This document shows positions 12,520-20,903 of a stretch of DNA of 32,196 nucleotides, one piece after another (position 1 is the stretch's first letter; every line of letters begins with the position of its first letter). Under the pieces are notes generated by a model. It saw only the letters and a list, made by a program, of their open reading frames with translations. It searched no databases and was not told where the DNA came from. Source of the stretch: Duganella radicis (GTDB lineage Bacteria > Pseudomonadota > Gammaproteobacteria > Burkholderiales > Burkholderiaceae_D); contig NZ_WNKY01000059.1 of the NCBI RefSeq assembly GCF_009720825.1, forward strand, positions 1-32,196, in the 5' to 3' direction. The translations under genes were made by a program, and so were the position numbers.

Positions 12520-14769
12520 ATGGTTTCCACCACTGCGCTCAACAGCGCAACGTCGGAGCCGCTGGTGCACGGCCTGTCGGCCGACGACAGCGCCCGCATG
12601 CTGGCGGCACTGGAGTTCGCCGAGGCGGCCTATGCCGGCAAGAGCGGCAGCAGCGGCCAGCCGGCGCTGGACTTCGCGGTCGGCGTGGCCGGCACGCTGG
12701 CCTCGCTGAACACCGACGTCGAGACACGCATCGCCGGCCTGGTGTTCGAGCTGACCTTGCTCGATCCCGATCAGGCGCAAATCATCGAGCCGCGTTTTGG
12801 CCAGGGCGTCAACGACCTGGTGGCTGGCGTGCGCCAACTGATCCGCCTGCGCGAGCTGACCCAGACGCAGAACGCGCCGGCCGCCGCGCGCGGCCGCAAT
12901 GCCGCGCAAATGGCGGTGGCGCAGGTTGAAACCCTGCGCAAGATGCTGCTGGCCATGGCCTCGGACATGCGGGTGGTGCTGGTGCGGCTGGCCTCGTGCG
13001 TGACCACGCTGCGCTACTTCGCCGACATCAAGCTGTTCAACGACATGACTTGCGCCTATGGCCGCGAGACGCTGGACCTGTACGCGCCGCTGGCCAACCG
13101 GCTCGGCATCTGGCAGCTGAAATGGGAGCTGGAAGACCTGTCGTTCCGCTTCATCGAGCCGGAGACCTACAAGCGCATCGCCAAGATGCTGGAAGAAAAG
13201 CGCGTGATGCGCGAAGGCTTCGTCACCAGCGCGATCGAGCGGTTGCAATCGGAAATGGCGGCGGCCGGCATCAAGGCCGAAGTGTTTGGCCGGCCCAAGC
13301 ACATCTACTCCATCTGGAGCAAGATGAAAGGCAAGGAGCTGGACTTCACCAACCTGTACGACGTGCGCGCTTTCCGCGTGATCGTCAGCGACGTGAAAAC
13401 CTGCTACACCGTGCTGGGCGTGGTGCACAACATCTGGACCCCGATCCCGAAGGAATTCGACGACTACATCTCGCGGCCCAAGCCGAACGGCTACCAATCG
13501 CTGCACACGGTGGTGACGGCGGAAGACGGCCGGCCGCTGGAGGTGCAGATCCGCACGCAGGAAATGCACAACTTCGCCGAATACGGCGTGGCGGCGCACT
13601 GGCGCTACAAGGAAACCGGCGGTTCCACCTTCACCGCGCAGCAGTACGACGAGAAAATCGCCTGGCTGCGCCAGCTGCTGGCGTGGAAAACCGACGTGGC
13701 CGATGCCGTGGTCGGCGAGGAAGAACAGCAGCGCGAGTGGGTGGAAAAACTGAAGGCCGCCGCGCTGGACGACCGCATCTTCGTGCTGACACCGCAGGCG
13801 CGCGTGATCGAACTGCCGGTCGGTGCCACGCCGGTGGACTTCGCCTATCACCTGCACAGCGACGTCGGCCACCGCTGCCGCGGCGCGCGCGTGGATGGCG
13901 TGATGGTGCCGCTGAATACCCCGCTGAAAAACGGCCAGACCTGCGAGATCATCACCGCCAAGGGTGCGCCGGGCACGGCCGGGCCGTCGCGTGACTGGCT
14001 CGGCGACGAGTACACGGTGGCGACGCGCACCCGCTCCAAGATCCGCGCCTGGTTCCATGCGATCGACATGCAGGAAACGCTGTCGCACGGCCGCGCGGTG
14101 GTGGAAAAGACCTTACAGCGCGAGGGCAAGACCGCCGTCAATCTGGAGGCGCTGGCCAACAAGCTGGGCTTCGCCAAGGTGGACGACCTGTTCCTGTCGG
14201 TGGGCAAAGATGAATTCAGCCTGCGCGCGATCGAGAACGCGCTGCATGACAGCGGCGAGCCCAGCGAGCCGGTGGATGAAGTCTTCCTCGGCAAGAGCCG
14301 GGCATCGAGCGTGGAGCAGGGCGCCAAGTCGGGCGTGCTGGTGGTCGGCACGGATGGCCTGATGACGCAGCTGGCCAAATGCTGCAAGCCGGCGCCGCCG
14401 GATGGCATCGTCGGCTTCGTCACGCGCGGCAAAGGCGTGTCGATCCACCGCGCCACCTGCAAGAACTTCGCCGAAATGCGCGCCAAGGCGCCGGAGCGGG
14501 TGATTGTGACGGAGTGGGGGCGTGCCGGATCGGATACGGTCTATCCGGTCGACATCTTCATTTTGGCGAGCGACCGCCAGGGGCTGCTGCGCGACATCTC
14601 CGAGATCTTCTCGCGCGAGAAAATCAACGTGATCGGCGTAAACACCCAATCGGCCAAAGGCTTCGCGCGCATGACCTTCACCGCCGAAATCGGCGCCACG
14701 GCGCAGCTGCACAAAGCCCTGGTCGCCATCTCCGAAGTCACCGGCGTCCAGGAAGCCCGCCGCGCCTGA
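12520..14769 (+). CDS. relA: GTP pyrophosphokinase RelA, (p)ppGpp synthetase
   Basis: The 749-aa product is a long RSH protein. The N-terminal hydrolase region (about 40-190) lacks the HD motif: where hydrolases have HDxxED it reads FELTLLDPDQ, so hydrolysis should be dead. The synthetase region (about 250-400) is intact, with GRPKHIYSIWSKM, YDVRAFRVIV and the ExDD motif PKEFDDYI typical of RelA rather than SpoT, then NGYQSLHT and EVQIRTQEMHNFAEYGVAAHW. TGS (about 415-480), helical and CC/ZFD (LAKCCKPAPPDGIVGFVTRGKGVSIHRATC) and ACT (about 670-745) follow. It binds stalled ribosomes and makes ppGpp on amino-acid starvation. AGGAG lies just upstream of ATG 12520. A REP-like hairpin follows the stop. 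Confidence 0.96.
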   Translation: MVSTTALNSATSEPLVHGLSADDSARMLAALEFAEAAYAGKSGSSGQPALDFAVGVAGTLASLNTDVETRIAGLVFELTLLDPDQAQIIEPRFGQGVNDLVAGVRQLIRLRELTQTQNAPAAARGRNAAQMAVAQVETLRKMLLAMASDMRVVLVRLASCVTTLRYFADIKLFNDMTCAYGRETLDLYAPLANRLGIWQLKWELEDLSFRFIEPETYKRIAKMLEEKRVMREGFVTSAIERLQSEMAAAGIKAEVFGRPKHIYSIWSKMKGKELDFTNLYDVRAFRVIVSDVKTCYTVLGVVHNIWTPIPKEFDDYISRPKPNGYQSLHTVVTAEDGRPLEVQIRTQEMHNFAEYGVAAHWRYKETGGSTFTAQQYDEKIAWLRQLLAWKTDVADAVVGEEEQQREWVEKLKAAALDDRIFVLTPQARVIELPVGATPVDFAYHLHSDVGHRCRGARVDGVMVPLNTPLKNGQTCEIITAKGAPGTAGPSRDWLGDEYTVATRTRSKIRAWFHAIDMQETLSHGRAVVEKTLQREGKTAVNLEALANKLGFAKVDDLFLSVGKDEFSLRAIENALHDSGEPSEPVDEVFLGKSRASSVEQGAKSGVLVVGTDGLMTQLAKCCKPAPPDGIVGFVTRGKGVSIHRATCKNFAEMRAKAPERVIVTEWGRAGSDTVYPVDIFILASDRQGLLRDISEIFSREKINVIGVNTQSAKGFARMTFTAEIGATAQLHKALVAISEVTGVQEARRA

Positions 14770-14773
14770 AATT

Positions 14774-14831
14774 CGGGGTCAGTTCTTGCAATCGCACACG
14801 GGCTCATGCGTGATTGCAAGAACTGACCCCG
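14774..14831. repeat. REP-like palindrome after relA, possibly used as a bidirectional terminator
   Basis: GGGGTCAGTTCTTGCAATC (14775-14793) is perfectly mirrored by its complement at 14812-14830, with an 18-base loop; one further C/G pair closes the stem. GGGGTCAG...CTGACCCC ends are typical of repetitive palindromes mobilised by REP-associated tyrosine transposases (RAYT). It lies between the convergent relA and CAT-like genes and is followed by GGGTTTTATT on the plus strand, so it may also stop transcription. Confidence 0.65.
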
Positions 14832-14835
14832 GGTT

Positions 14836-15480
14836 TTATTGAGCCATTGTTTGGGCCAGGCGCGTGGCGATGGCTTGCGCCAGCAGGTGGATGTGGTAGC
14901 CGTCGACGAAGCCGTGGTGCGCTTGCACCGACATCGTCATCGTCAGTTTTCCGTCATCGCGCGGATCGCTGAAACGGCCCCAGGCCAGCGAGGGGATGTC
15001 GTAATCCTTGTGCTCGTAAATCGGATGCTCGATCGATGTCAGCTTCAGCCATGGCATGCAGGTGATGTGGATGTTGCGGCGCTTGTCGTAGTCGCTCAGG
15101 TCTTCCGACTTGTTGATGATTGTGGCGCTGGCTTCCGCCACCTTTTTCGCTTCCACACTGCGGGCAACAAATTCCTGCAAGTCCGGCGTCATCTCGAAGC
15201 GCGCGAAGTTCAGGTTTTGATCCTGGTTGATGACGGTGTAGGACGCCCAGAAATCCTTGATCTTGATGACCTCGCCCTTGTGGACGCGGTACATGAAGTT
15301 ATCGATCCCCGCCAGCCCGTGCAGCACGTGGTACAGGAAGAAGTGAAACGGCGGCAGCCCCCGCTCTTTGCAGAAAGGCCGGAACTCCGGTACCTCCAGC
15401 TCAAAGCTCAGGTTGACGAGCGGTTTTTCGAACGACGCAAAAGCCTCGTACCGATCGCGGCGGTTTTCAAAGTTATGCAT
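14836..15480 (-). CDS. Chloramphenicol acetyltransferase (CAT)-family acyltransferase
   Basis: The 214-aa product has the classic CAT trimer-subunit length and motifs: ENRRDRYEAFASFEKPLVN at the start, a middle FHFFLYHVLHGL, a substrate-region YTVINQDQNLNFARFEM, and the catalytic HHGFVDGYH, where His189 is the base and Asp193 the structural partner. CATs acetylate chloramphenicol with acetyl-CoA in the cytoplasm; chromosomal members of this family in environmental bacteria may act on other hydroxyl substrates, so resistance is not proven. I chose ATG 15480 because the upstream 28 codons overlap the previous gene and do not look like protein. It is the last gene of a minus-strand group, 7 bp after the stop of the secreted protein gene. 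No mobile element flanks it. Confidence 0.85.
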   Translation of the reverse strand: MHNFENRRDRYEAFASFEKPLVNLSFELEVPEFRPFCKERGLPPFHFFLYHVLHGLAGIDNFMYRVHKGEVIKIKDFWASYTVINQDQNLNFARFEMTPDLQEFVARSVEAKKVAEASATIINKSEDLSDYDKRRNIHITCMPWLKLTSIEHPIYEHKDYDIPSLAWGRFSDPRDDGKLTMTMSVQAHHGFVDGYHIHLLAQAIATRLAQTMAQ

Positions 15481-15487
15481 GGTGATA

Positions 15488-16969
15488 TTAAGGTTGTGTG
15501 CTGTCCAGTGTGAGCGGCTTGATGGTGCGTTGTAACGCCTGGACGCGGGCGTCGTTCGGCGCAATCAGGCTGAGCGCGGCGAGCGCTTCGGATGAGGTCG
15601 CAGCTGGCGATTCGGCGGCCGCCAGCAGCTCGGGAATGTAGCGGCGGGCTTCGTCGCCCGCGCGGCCGATCAATTCCGCCAGCGACATCGCGGGCGCGGG
15701 GTGTGCCGGACTTGAGGCCGTGCGCGGTACTGCATAGCCGGCCAACAGTAATTTGACCAGTGCCGGCAACGCTGGCTCGAGCATGGTGCGAATGCGCTGC
15801 GCCTCGTTCTTTTCCTGCCAGCCGTTCATGGAAATGTATCCCACCGATTGCGTCAGTTCTAGCAGCGCTGCGTTGACTTTGGCTGCGTCGGTTGAGGCCA
15901 GATCTGCGCCGATCATTTGGCCCAGTCGCCGCCCCAGCGGCTCGGCCGGTTCCGGCATGTGTGTCAGCACGGCAGTCATCGCCGTCAGCACGCAAGCACG
16001 CGGCGTGGCGCCGCTGTTTTGAGCGAAGTCGAGCATCTCGGTTGCGGTTGGCGCGTCCTGCGGCAGGCCGGATTCGCGGTCGGCATATTCTGCGCCCATG
16101 ATGTGGCAGGCGGCGTTACTGATGCGTTGCTGATCATGCGTTGCCAGCGCTTCCTTCAGAATGCCGAAGGCGGTGCAGGAATTTCCTTGTGCGGTACTCA
16201 GATCGCTGGTCAGGATGTTGGTTGGGCGGACGCGGTCTTCTACCTCCAGCAGCGCAGCCCAGCCTTGAATGCTGACGCGCCCCTTGGGTGTCTCACAGTG
16301 GTTGTAGACGACTTCGCGCGCATCGCCGAGTGCGGTCGTGCCAAACGGGCGATCGTCGCAGAGCGCGCCGAGATAGGGCGGGACCGGGTCGCCGTCGAAG
16401 TCGGTGCGGTAGTACACGGCGGATTTGTATGGCTGGTAGCTGGCCGACAGTTGGTAATGGAAGTTTTGCACCACTGCCGGCTGCTGGCTGGAGCACATGC
16501 CGGAGTTGGTTGCCAGTTGCAGCAGTTGCCGCGCTGGCGCGCCATCCAGTACCAACTGGTGACTGGCGCCATCGGGTTTGAATGGCTCGGCATCGATGAA
16601 GAAATCGGTTTGCGCGGGATAACGCCAGCGCTCCTTGCTGTTCATGTAGCGGATCGTGTAGTGCGCTCCCGGCTTGAAGCCGCCCATCGGCGCCACGCGT
16701 GCCAGGTAGCGTTGTGGTTTGCCTTTGACACCAAGGTCAGGCCAGCTCAGTTGTGCTTTCAGGGGTCCCGGCGCGGCATCGGATACGATGAGGAAAGCGG
16801 ATGGCTTGAGCTTGTCGTCATGGGTGAGGAATAGGGCGCCACGTGCATTCGCGGGCAGGCGTTTGAGGTCGGCGTGCACGAATCCGGCTTCGGGCAGCGG
16901 CAGGCAGGAGCAAGCCAATGCCGGGCTGAGCGTCAACATCATGCCAAGTGCAATCAGAGCGCGGCTCAT
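15488..16969 (-). CDS. Secreted protein of unknown function, CSC N-terminus
   Basis: From ATG 16969 the product is 493 aa. The N-terminus MSRALIALGMMLTLSPALAC is a signal peptide; processing could be before the Cys (lipoprotein-like, though ALAC is a poor lipobox) or after ALA, leaving a mature ACSC start. The first half has sheet-like segments (HYTIRYMNSKERWRYPAQTD), and the second half is helical with Ala/Leu-rich repeats that could be HEAT-like (TSSEALAALSLIAPNDARVQ). Several Cys residues suggest a periplasmic or surface location. I do not recognise a family. Its ATG overlaps the stop of the CDF transporter gene (ATGA), and the CAT-like gene follows after 7 bp. Confidence 0.7.
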   Translation of the reverse strand: MSRALIALGMMLTLSPALACSCLPLPEAGFVHADLKRLPANARGALFLTHDDKLKPSAFLIVSDAAPGPLKAQLSWPDLGVKGKPQRYLARVAPMGGFKPGAHYTIRYMNSKERWRYPAQTDFFIDAEPFKPDGASHQLVLDGAPARQLLQLATNSGMCSSQQPAVVQNFHYQLSASYQPYKSAVYYRTDFDGDPVPPYLGALCDDRPFGTTALGDAREVVYNHCETPKGRVSIQGWAALLEVEDRVRPTNILTSDLSTAQGNSCTAFGILKEALATHDQQRISNAACHIMGAEYADRESGLPQDAPTATEMLDFAQNSGATPRACVLTAMTAVLTHMPEPAEPLGRRLGQMIGADLASTDAAKVNAALLELTQSVGYISMNGWQEKNEAQRIRTMLEPALPALVKLLLAGYAVPRTASSPAHPAPAMSLAELIGRAGDEARRYIPELLAAAESPAATSSEALAALSLIAPNDARVQALQRTIKPLTLDSTQP

Positions 16970-17889
16970 GCATTGCCCTGCGGGGCGACTTCCGCTTGCA
17001 GCGTAATGTGATCGATGCCGTGCTTTTCCAGCAGCATGGCTTTGATGTTGTGCAGGATGTCGGGCCAGTGGGCGAGGTCGGTGATTTCGACGTGGCCGAT
17101 CAGCGCCGGCTGGCCGGGCGACATGTCCCATACGTGCAGATCGTGCACGGAGCAGACGCCGTCCAGTTGTTCAAGATCGGCGCCCACTTTGAGATAGTCG
17201 ATTTGCTCGGGCACGCCGCCCATCAGGAAGTGGTAGGACTCGCGCAACACGCCGACGGTGGATTTCAAAATCAGCAGCGCCACGAACAAGGACAGCAAGG
17301 GGTCGATCCGCATCCAGCCGGTGTAGTAGATCACCGCGCCGGACACCAGCGCCGCCACCGAGCCCAGCAGGTCGCCCAGCACGTTGACCAGCGCGGCGCG
17401 GGTGTTCATATTGCTGTCGCCGCGCGAGAGCATCCATGCCAGCACCAGGTTGATGATCAGTCCCAGCGCGGCCACCACGAACACGGTGGCGCCTTGCACT
17501 TGTTCCGGATGCGTGAAGCGGCTGATGGCTTCGTAGGTGATCCAGCCCACCAGCACGAGCAGCACCAGGCTGTTGACGAACGCCGCCAGCGCCTCGGCGC
17601 GGCCGAAGCCAAACGAATGGCGCGCCGATGGCGGGCGTTTGGCGATCAGTTGCGCCAGCAGGGCCAGGCCCAACGCGGCGGCGTCGGTCACCATGTGGCC
17701 GGCGTCGGAAATCAGCGCCAGCGAATTGGACATGAAGCCGGTCACCACTTCCACCACCGCAAAGCCCAGCGTCAGCGCCAGCGACCACGCCAGTACCGAC
17801 TGGCTGCGCTGCACGGTGTAGTGCTGGTAATGGGCGTCGCCGTCGCGGTGCTCGTGCAGGTGGGCGGAAGGGGAGGTGTCGGCTTGCAT
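16966..17889 (-). CDS. Cation diffusion facilitator metal exporter (CzcD/ZitB-like)
   Basis: From ATG 17889 the product is 307 aa. It has an N-terminal His-rich stretch (AHLHEHRDGDAHYQHY), then six predicted membrane helices. The metal site motifs are SLALISDAGHMVTDAAALGL (HxxxD in helix 2, with SDAGH) and NVLGDLLGSVAAL (NxxGD in helix 5), followed by a cytoplasmic C-terminal domain (DLHVWDMSPGQPALIGHVEI, HGIDHITLQ). HxxxD fits zinc-type (Zn-CDF) specificity. It would export Zn2+ or Co2+/Cd2+ across the inner membrane with proton exchange. The frame extends to 17958, but those residues are not CDF-like. Its stop overlaps the next gene start. No metal-sensing regulator lies next to it. Confidence 0.93.
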   Translation of the reverse strand: MQADTSPSAHLHEHRDGDAHYQHYTVQRSQSVLAWSLALTLGFAVVEVVTGFMSNSLALISDAGHMVTDAAALGLALLAQLIAKRPPSARHSFGFGRAEALAAFVNSLVLLVLVGWITYEAISRFTHPEQVQGATVFVVAALGLIINLVLAWMLSRGDSNMNTRAALVNVLGDLLGSVAALVSGAVIYYTGWMRIDPLLSLFVALLILKSTVGVLRESYHFLMGGVPEQIDYLKVGADLEQLDGVCSVHDLHVWDMSPGQPALIGHVEITDLAHWPDILHNIKAMLLEKHGIDHITLQAEVAPQGNA

Positions 17890-17990
17890 AGGCGCGGGAG
17901 TGGGTGGGAATAACCACAGTTTACTGCATGCCGGAAAGGCCCGCTTTGCGCTTCTCATAGTGGAAATAGAAATGTTTCCTATGATTACCC

Positions 17991-18019
17991 TTGTTTTTCT
18001 TCGGATCGCTCTCTATAAT
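17991..18019 (+). promoter_or_regulatory. Sigma70 promoter of the tRNA-Val genes
   Basis: TTGTTT (17991-17996) and a perfect TATAAT (18014-18019) are spaced 17 bp apart and lie 11 bp upstream of the first tRNA. Confidence 0.8.
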
Positions 18020-18029
18020 GCTGGTCTTC

Positions 18030-18106
18030 GGGCGGTTAGTTCAGCTGGTTAGAATACTTGGTCGACATCCAAGGGGTCGGGGATTCGAATTCCTCACCGC
18101 CCACCA
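18030..18106 (+). tRNA. tRNA-Val(GAC), copy 1
   Basis: A 77-base cloverleaf: acceptor GGGCGGT/ACCGCCC, D arm GTTC/GAAT, anticodon stem CTTGG/CCAAG with loop TCGACAT giving anticodon GAC (valine GUC/GUU), T arm GGGGA/TCCTC with TTCGAAT, and encoded CCA at 18104-18106. Position 33 is C, where nearly all tRNAs have U. It is identical to the second copy. Confidence 0.93.
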
Positions 18107-18138
18107 GATTACGCAGTACAATTTAAGGCAGTACCCAC

Positions 18139-18215
18139 GGGCGGTTAGTTCAGCTGGTTAGAATACTTGGTCGACATCCAAGGGGTCGGGGATTCGAATT
18201 CCTCACCGCCCACCA
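18139..18215 (+). tRNA. tRNA-Val(GAC), copy 2
   Basis: It is an exact duplicate of the tRNA at 18030-18106, starting 109 bp later after a 32-bp spacer and again with encoded CCA. It is presumably processed from the same transcript. The two copies also form a 77-bp direct repeat that could recombine. Confidence 0.93.
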
Positions 18216-18325
18216 GACATCTGTAAGAGCGAGAAAGGCAATCACGGTTATGACACCGCGAACTACTACCAAGCTTTGGGAGTGACGCTAGTCAACGGGA
18301 TTCTTTTGCTTGTCAAAAAGAGAAA

Positions 18326-18350
18326 AACGCGGCTAGCCCGCGTTTTTTTT
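18326..18350 (+). terminator. Intrinsic terminator between the tRNA genes and thrS
   Basis: A 7-bp stem AACGCGG/CCGCGTT (18326-18332 with 18338-18344) with a 5-base loop is followed by eight T in total. It ends the tRNA transcript or works as an attenuator, since only 25 bp separate it from the thrS start. The rest of the stretch from 18216 shows no gene. Confidence 0.85.
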
Positions 18351-18375
18351 CGTCCGTATTTTTTAGGAGATCATA

Positions 18376-20283
18376 ATGATTTCAGTTCGTCTTCCTGATG
18401 GTTCCGCCCGCGAGTTCGATGGTCCAGTCACTGTTGCCCAAGTAGCGTCCAGCATTGCGACCAGCCTGGGTAAGGCCGCGCTGGCCGGCAAGGTGGACGG
18501 CAAGGTGGTCGACACCTCCTACCTGATCGACAAGAATGTCGCCCTGTCCATCGTCACCGATAAAGACCCGGAAGGTCTGGACGTGATCCGCCACTCGACC
18601 GCTCACTTGCTGGCCTACGCCGTGAAAGAGCTGTTCCCGGACGCGCAAGTGACCATCGGCCCGGTGATCGAAAACGGCTTCTACTACGACTTCTCGTACA
18701 AGCGCCCGTTCACGCCGGACGATCTGGTCGCCATCGAAAAGAAAATGGCCGAGCTGGCGAAAAAAGACGAGCCAGTCACCCGCAAAGTGCTGCCGCGCGA
18801 TGAGGCTGTGGCGTACTTCAAGTCGATCGGCGAAGCCTACAAGGCTGAAATCATTGAATCGATCCCTGCGGATCAGGACGTTTCGCTGTACAGCGAAGGC
18901 AACTTCACCGACCTGTGCCGCGGCCCGCACGTGCCGTCGACCGGCAAGCTGAAAGTGTTCAAGCTGATGAAGCTGGCCGGCGCTTACTGGCGCGGCGACA
19001 GCAAGAACGAAATGCTGCAACGCGTGTACGGCACCGCCTGGGCCAAGAAGGAAGATCAGGAGCAGTACCTGTTCCAGCTGGAGGAGGCGGAAAAGCGCGA
19101 CCACCGCAAGCTGGGCAAGCAACTGGACTTCTTCCACTTCCAGGATGAGGCGCCGGGCCTGGTGTTCTGGCATCCGAAAGGCTGGACCATCTGGCAACAG
19201 GTGGAGCAGTACATGCGCAACAAGTACCAGGTCAACGGCTATCAGGAAGTGAAGGCGCCGCAGATTCTGGACGCCAGCCTGTGGGGCAAGACCGGCCACT
19301 GGGATAACTACCGCGAAAACATGTTCGTGACCGAGTCGGAAAACCGCTCGTACGCGCTGAAGCCGATGAACTGCCCGGGCCACGTGCAGATCTTCAACAG
19401 CAATATGCGTTCGTACCGCGACCTGCCGCTACGCTATGGCGAGTTCGGCCAGTGCCACCGCAACGAGCCGTCGGGCGCGCTGCACGGCATCATGCGCGTG
19501 CGCGGCTTCACCCAGGATGACGGCCACATCTTCTGCACCCACGAGCAGATCCAGCCGGAAGTGGTGGCTTTCCACACGCAAGCGATGGAAGTGTATTCGG
19601 ATTTCCACTTCCATAACATCGAAGTCAAGCTGGCGCTGCGTCCGGACAACCGCATCGGCACCGACGCCATCTGGGACGAGGCCGAGGAGGCGCTGCGCGC
19701 TGGCCTGCGCGCCTGTGGCGTGACCTGGACCGAATTGCCGGGCGAGGGCGCGTTCTACGGTCCGAAGATCGAGTACCACCTGAAGGATTCGCTGGGTCGC
19801 CCATGGCAGGTCGGCACCATGCAGGTCGACTTCTTCATGCCGGAGCGCCTGGGCGCCGAGTACGTGGCGGCCGACAACACCCGCCAGGTGCCGGTGATGC
19901 TGCACCGTGCGATCGTCGGTTCGATGGAGCGCTTCATCGGCATCCTGATCGAGAACTATGCGGGCGCGCTGCCGGCATGGCTGGCGCCGGTGCAGGTGTC
20001 GGTGCTGAACATCTCGGATGCGCAGGCCGAATACGTGCAGCAAGTGGCTGAAAAGCTGCGCCGCTGCGGGTTCCGCGTACAGACCGATTTGCGTAACGAG
20101 AAAATAAACTATAAAATACGTGAACATTCCGTCCAAAAACTGCCGTACATCCTCGTGGTGGGCGACAAGGAACGGGATGCCAACACCGTCGCCGTGCGGG
20201 CACGGGGCAATGTCGATCTGGGCGTCATGTCCGTCGATGCCCTGATAGAGCGACTCCAGCAAGACGTCGCCACCAAGGCCTGA
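18376..20283 (+). CDS. thrS: Threonine-tRNA ligase
   Basis: The 635-aa product is a full-length bacterial ThrRS (usual about 640). Domains: TGS at 1-62 (MISVRLPDGSAREFDG), the editing domain with HSTAHLLA giving His73 and His77 and DLCRGPHVP, then the class II catalytic core with motif 2 region FGQCHRNEPSGALHGIMRVR and zinc ligands in MNCPGHVQIF, a final GSMERFIGILIENYAGALP, and the anticodon-binding domain from about 530. It charges tRNA-Thr and clears Ser-tRNA-Thr in the cytoplasm. TAGGAG lies 7 bp before the ATG. It starts the conserved thrS-infC-rpmI-rplT-pheST run; the hairpin just upstream could regulate it. Confidence 0.98.
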   Translation: MISVRLPDGSAREFDGPVTVAQVASSIATSLGKAALAGKVDGKVVDTSYLIDKNVALSIVTDKDPEGLDVIRHSTAHLLAYAVKELFPDAQVTIGPVIENGFYYDFSYKRPFTPDDLVAIEKKMAELAKKDEPVTRKVLPRDEAVAYFKSIGEAYKAEIIESIPADQDVSLYSEGNFTDLCRGPHVPSTGKLKVFKLMKLAGAYWRGDSKNEMLQRVYGTAWAKKEDQEQYLFQLEEAEKRDHRKLGKQLDFFHFQDEAPGLVFWHPKGWTIWQQVEQYMRNKYQVNGYQEVKAPQILDASLWGKTGHWDNYRENMFVTESENRSYALKPMNCPGHVQIFNSNMRSYRDLPLRYGEFGQCHRNEPSGALHGIMRVRGFTQDDGHIFCTHEQIQPEVVAFHTQAMEVYSDFHFHNIEVKLALRPDNRIGTDAIWDEAEEALRAGLRACGVTWTELPGEGAFYGPKIEYHLKDSLGRPWQVGTMQVDFFMPERLGAEYVAADNTRQVPVMLHRAIVGSMERFIGILIENYAGALPAWLAPVQVSVLNISDAQAEYVQQVAEKLRRCGFRVQTDLRNEKINYKIREHSVQKLPYILVVGDKERDANTVAVRARGNVDLGVMSVDALIERLQQDVATKA

Positions 20284-20321
20284 TCGCACTGGCATTTCAT
20301 TAGATTTTAAAAGGAATCACC

Positions 20322-20843
20322 ATAGCTACTGACAAGTCGCATCGCATCAATGGCGAAATCACTGCCCCTGAAATGCGTTTAACTGGGGTCGATAACGAGC
20401 CGCTCGGTATCGTGACTTTGGCCGAAGCCTTCCGCCTGGCGGAAGCGGCAGACGTCGACCTGGTCGAGATCGCGCCTACCGCGACTCCACCGGTCTGCCG
20501 TCTGATGGACTACGGCAAGTTCAAGTATTCGGAGCAGAAAAAGGCTCACGAAGCGAAATTGAAGCAAAAAGTCATCTCCGTGAAGGAAGTCAAATTCCGT
20601 CCGGGCACCGATGACGGCGACTACAATATCAAGCTGCGTAACCTGATCAAGTTCCTGGAAGACGGTGACAAAACCAAGATCACCCTGCGCTTCCGTGGCC
20701 GCGAGATGGCGCACCAGGATATTGGTTTCCGTATGCTGGAACGCCTGAAGGCCGACCTGGAGCCGCATGGCCAGGTCGAGCAGTTCCCCAAGATGGAAGG
20801 CCGCCAGATGATCATGGTGCTGGCGCCGAAGAAGAAAAAATAA
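20322..20843 (+). CDS. infC: Translation initiation factor IF-3, with AUA start codon
   Basis: The product of about 173 aa reads (M)ATDKSHRINGEITAPEMRLTG and continues with VDNEPLGIV, GKFKYSEQKKAHEAKLKQK and the C-terminal domain FPKMEGRQMIMVLAPKKKK. IF-3 binds the 30S subunit and rejects wrong start codons. The first ATG in frame (20373) would remove 17 conserved residues, so the true start must be upstream. ATA at 20322 stands exactly where the conserved ATDKSHRING begins, 7 bp after AAGGA. infC is known to use rare starts (AUU in E. coli) so that IF-3 represses its own translation. It follows thrS by 38 bp and is followed by a terminator. Confidence 0.93.
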   Translation: MATDKSHRINGEITAPEMRLTGVDNEPLGIVTLAEAFRLAEAADVDLVEIAPTATPPVCRLMDYGKFKYSEQKKAHEAKLKQKVISVKEVKFRPGTDDGDYNIKLRNLIKFLEDGDKTKITLRFRGREMAHQDIGFRMLERLKADLEPHGQVEQFPKMEGRQMIMVLAPKKKK

Positions 20844-20862
20844 GTTTGTCATCGCCGCAAGC

Positions 20863-20890
20863 AAAAAAAGGGCACATCAGTGCCCTTTTT
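20863..20890 (+). terminator. Intrinsic terminator after infC
   Basis: Stem GGGCAC/GTGCCC (20870-20875 with 20880-20885) with a 4-base loop, flanked by seven A and a run of T; A/T pairing extends the stem. It would separate thrS-infC from rpmI-rplT. Confidence 0.88.
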
Positions 20891-20903
20891 TATTTTTCTG
20901 CGC

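Noticed and set aside
12493..14088. A 531-codon open frame opposite relA
   Set aside because: Antisense shadow of an unmistakable RelA; His/Arg/Gln-rich without motifs.
14836..15480. Acquired chloramphenicol resistance gene on a mobile element
   Set aside because: The gene sits in an apparently stable operon with a metal exporter and lacks flanking IS or integron features; base composition is like its neighbours.
18030..18215. Integration (att) site made by duplication of a tRNA end
   Set aside because: Both copies are complete tRNAs with promoter context and no integrase lies nearby; simple tandem gene duplication explains it.
20373..20843. infC starting at the first ATG
   Set aside because: This removes 17 conserved N-terminal residues and has no ribosome-binding site; the ATA start at 20322 explains the conservation.
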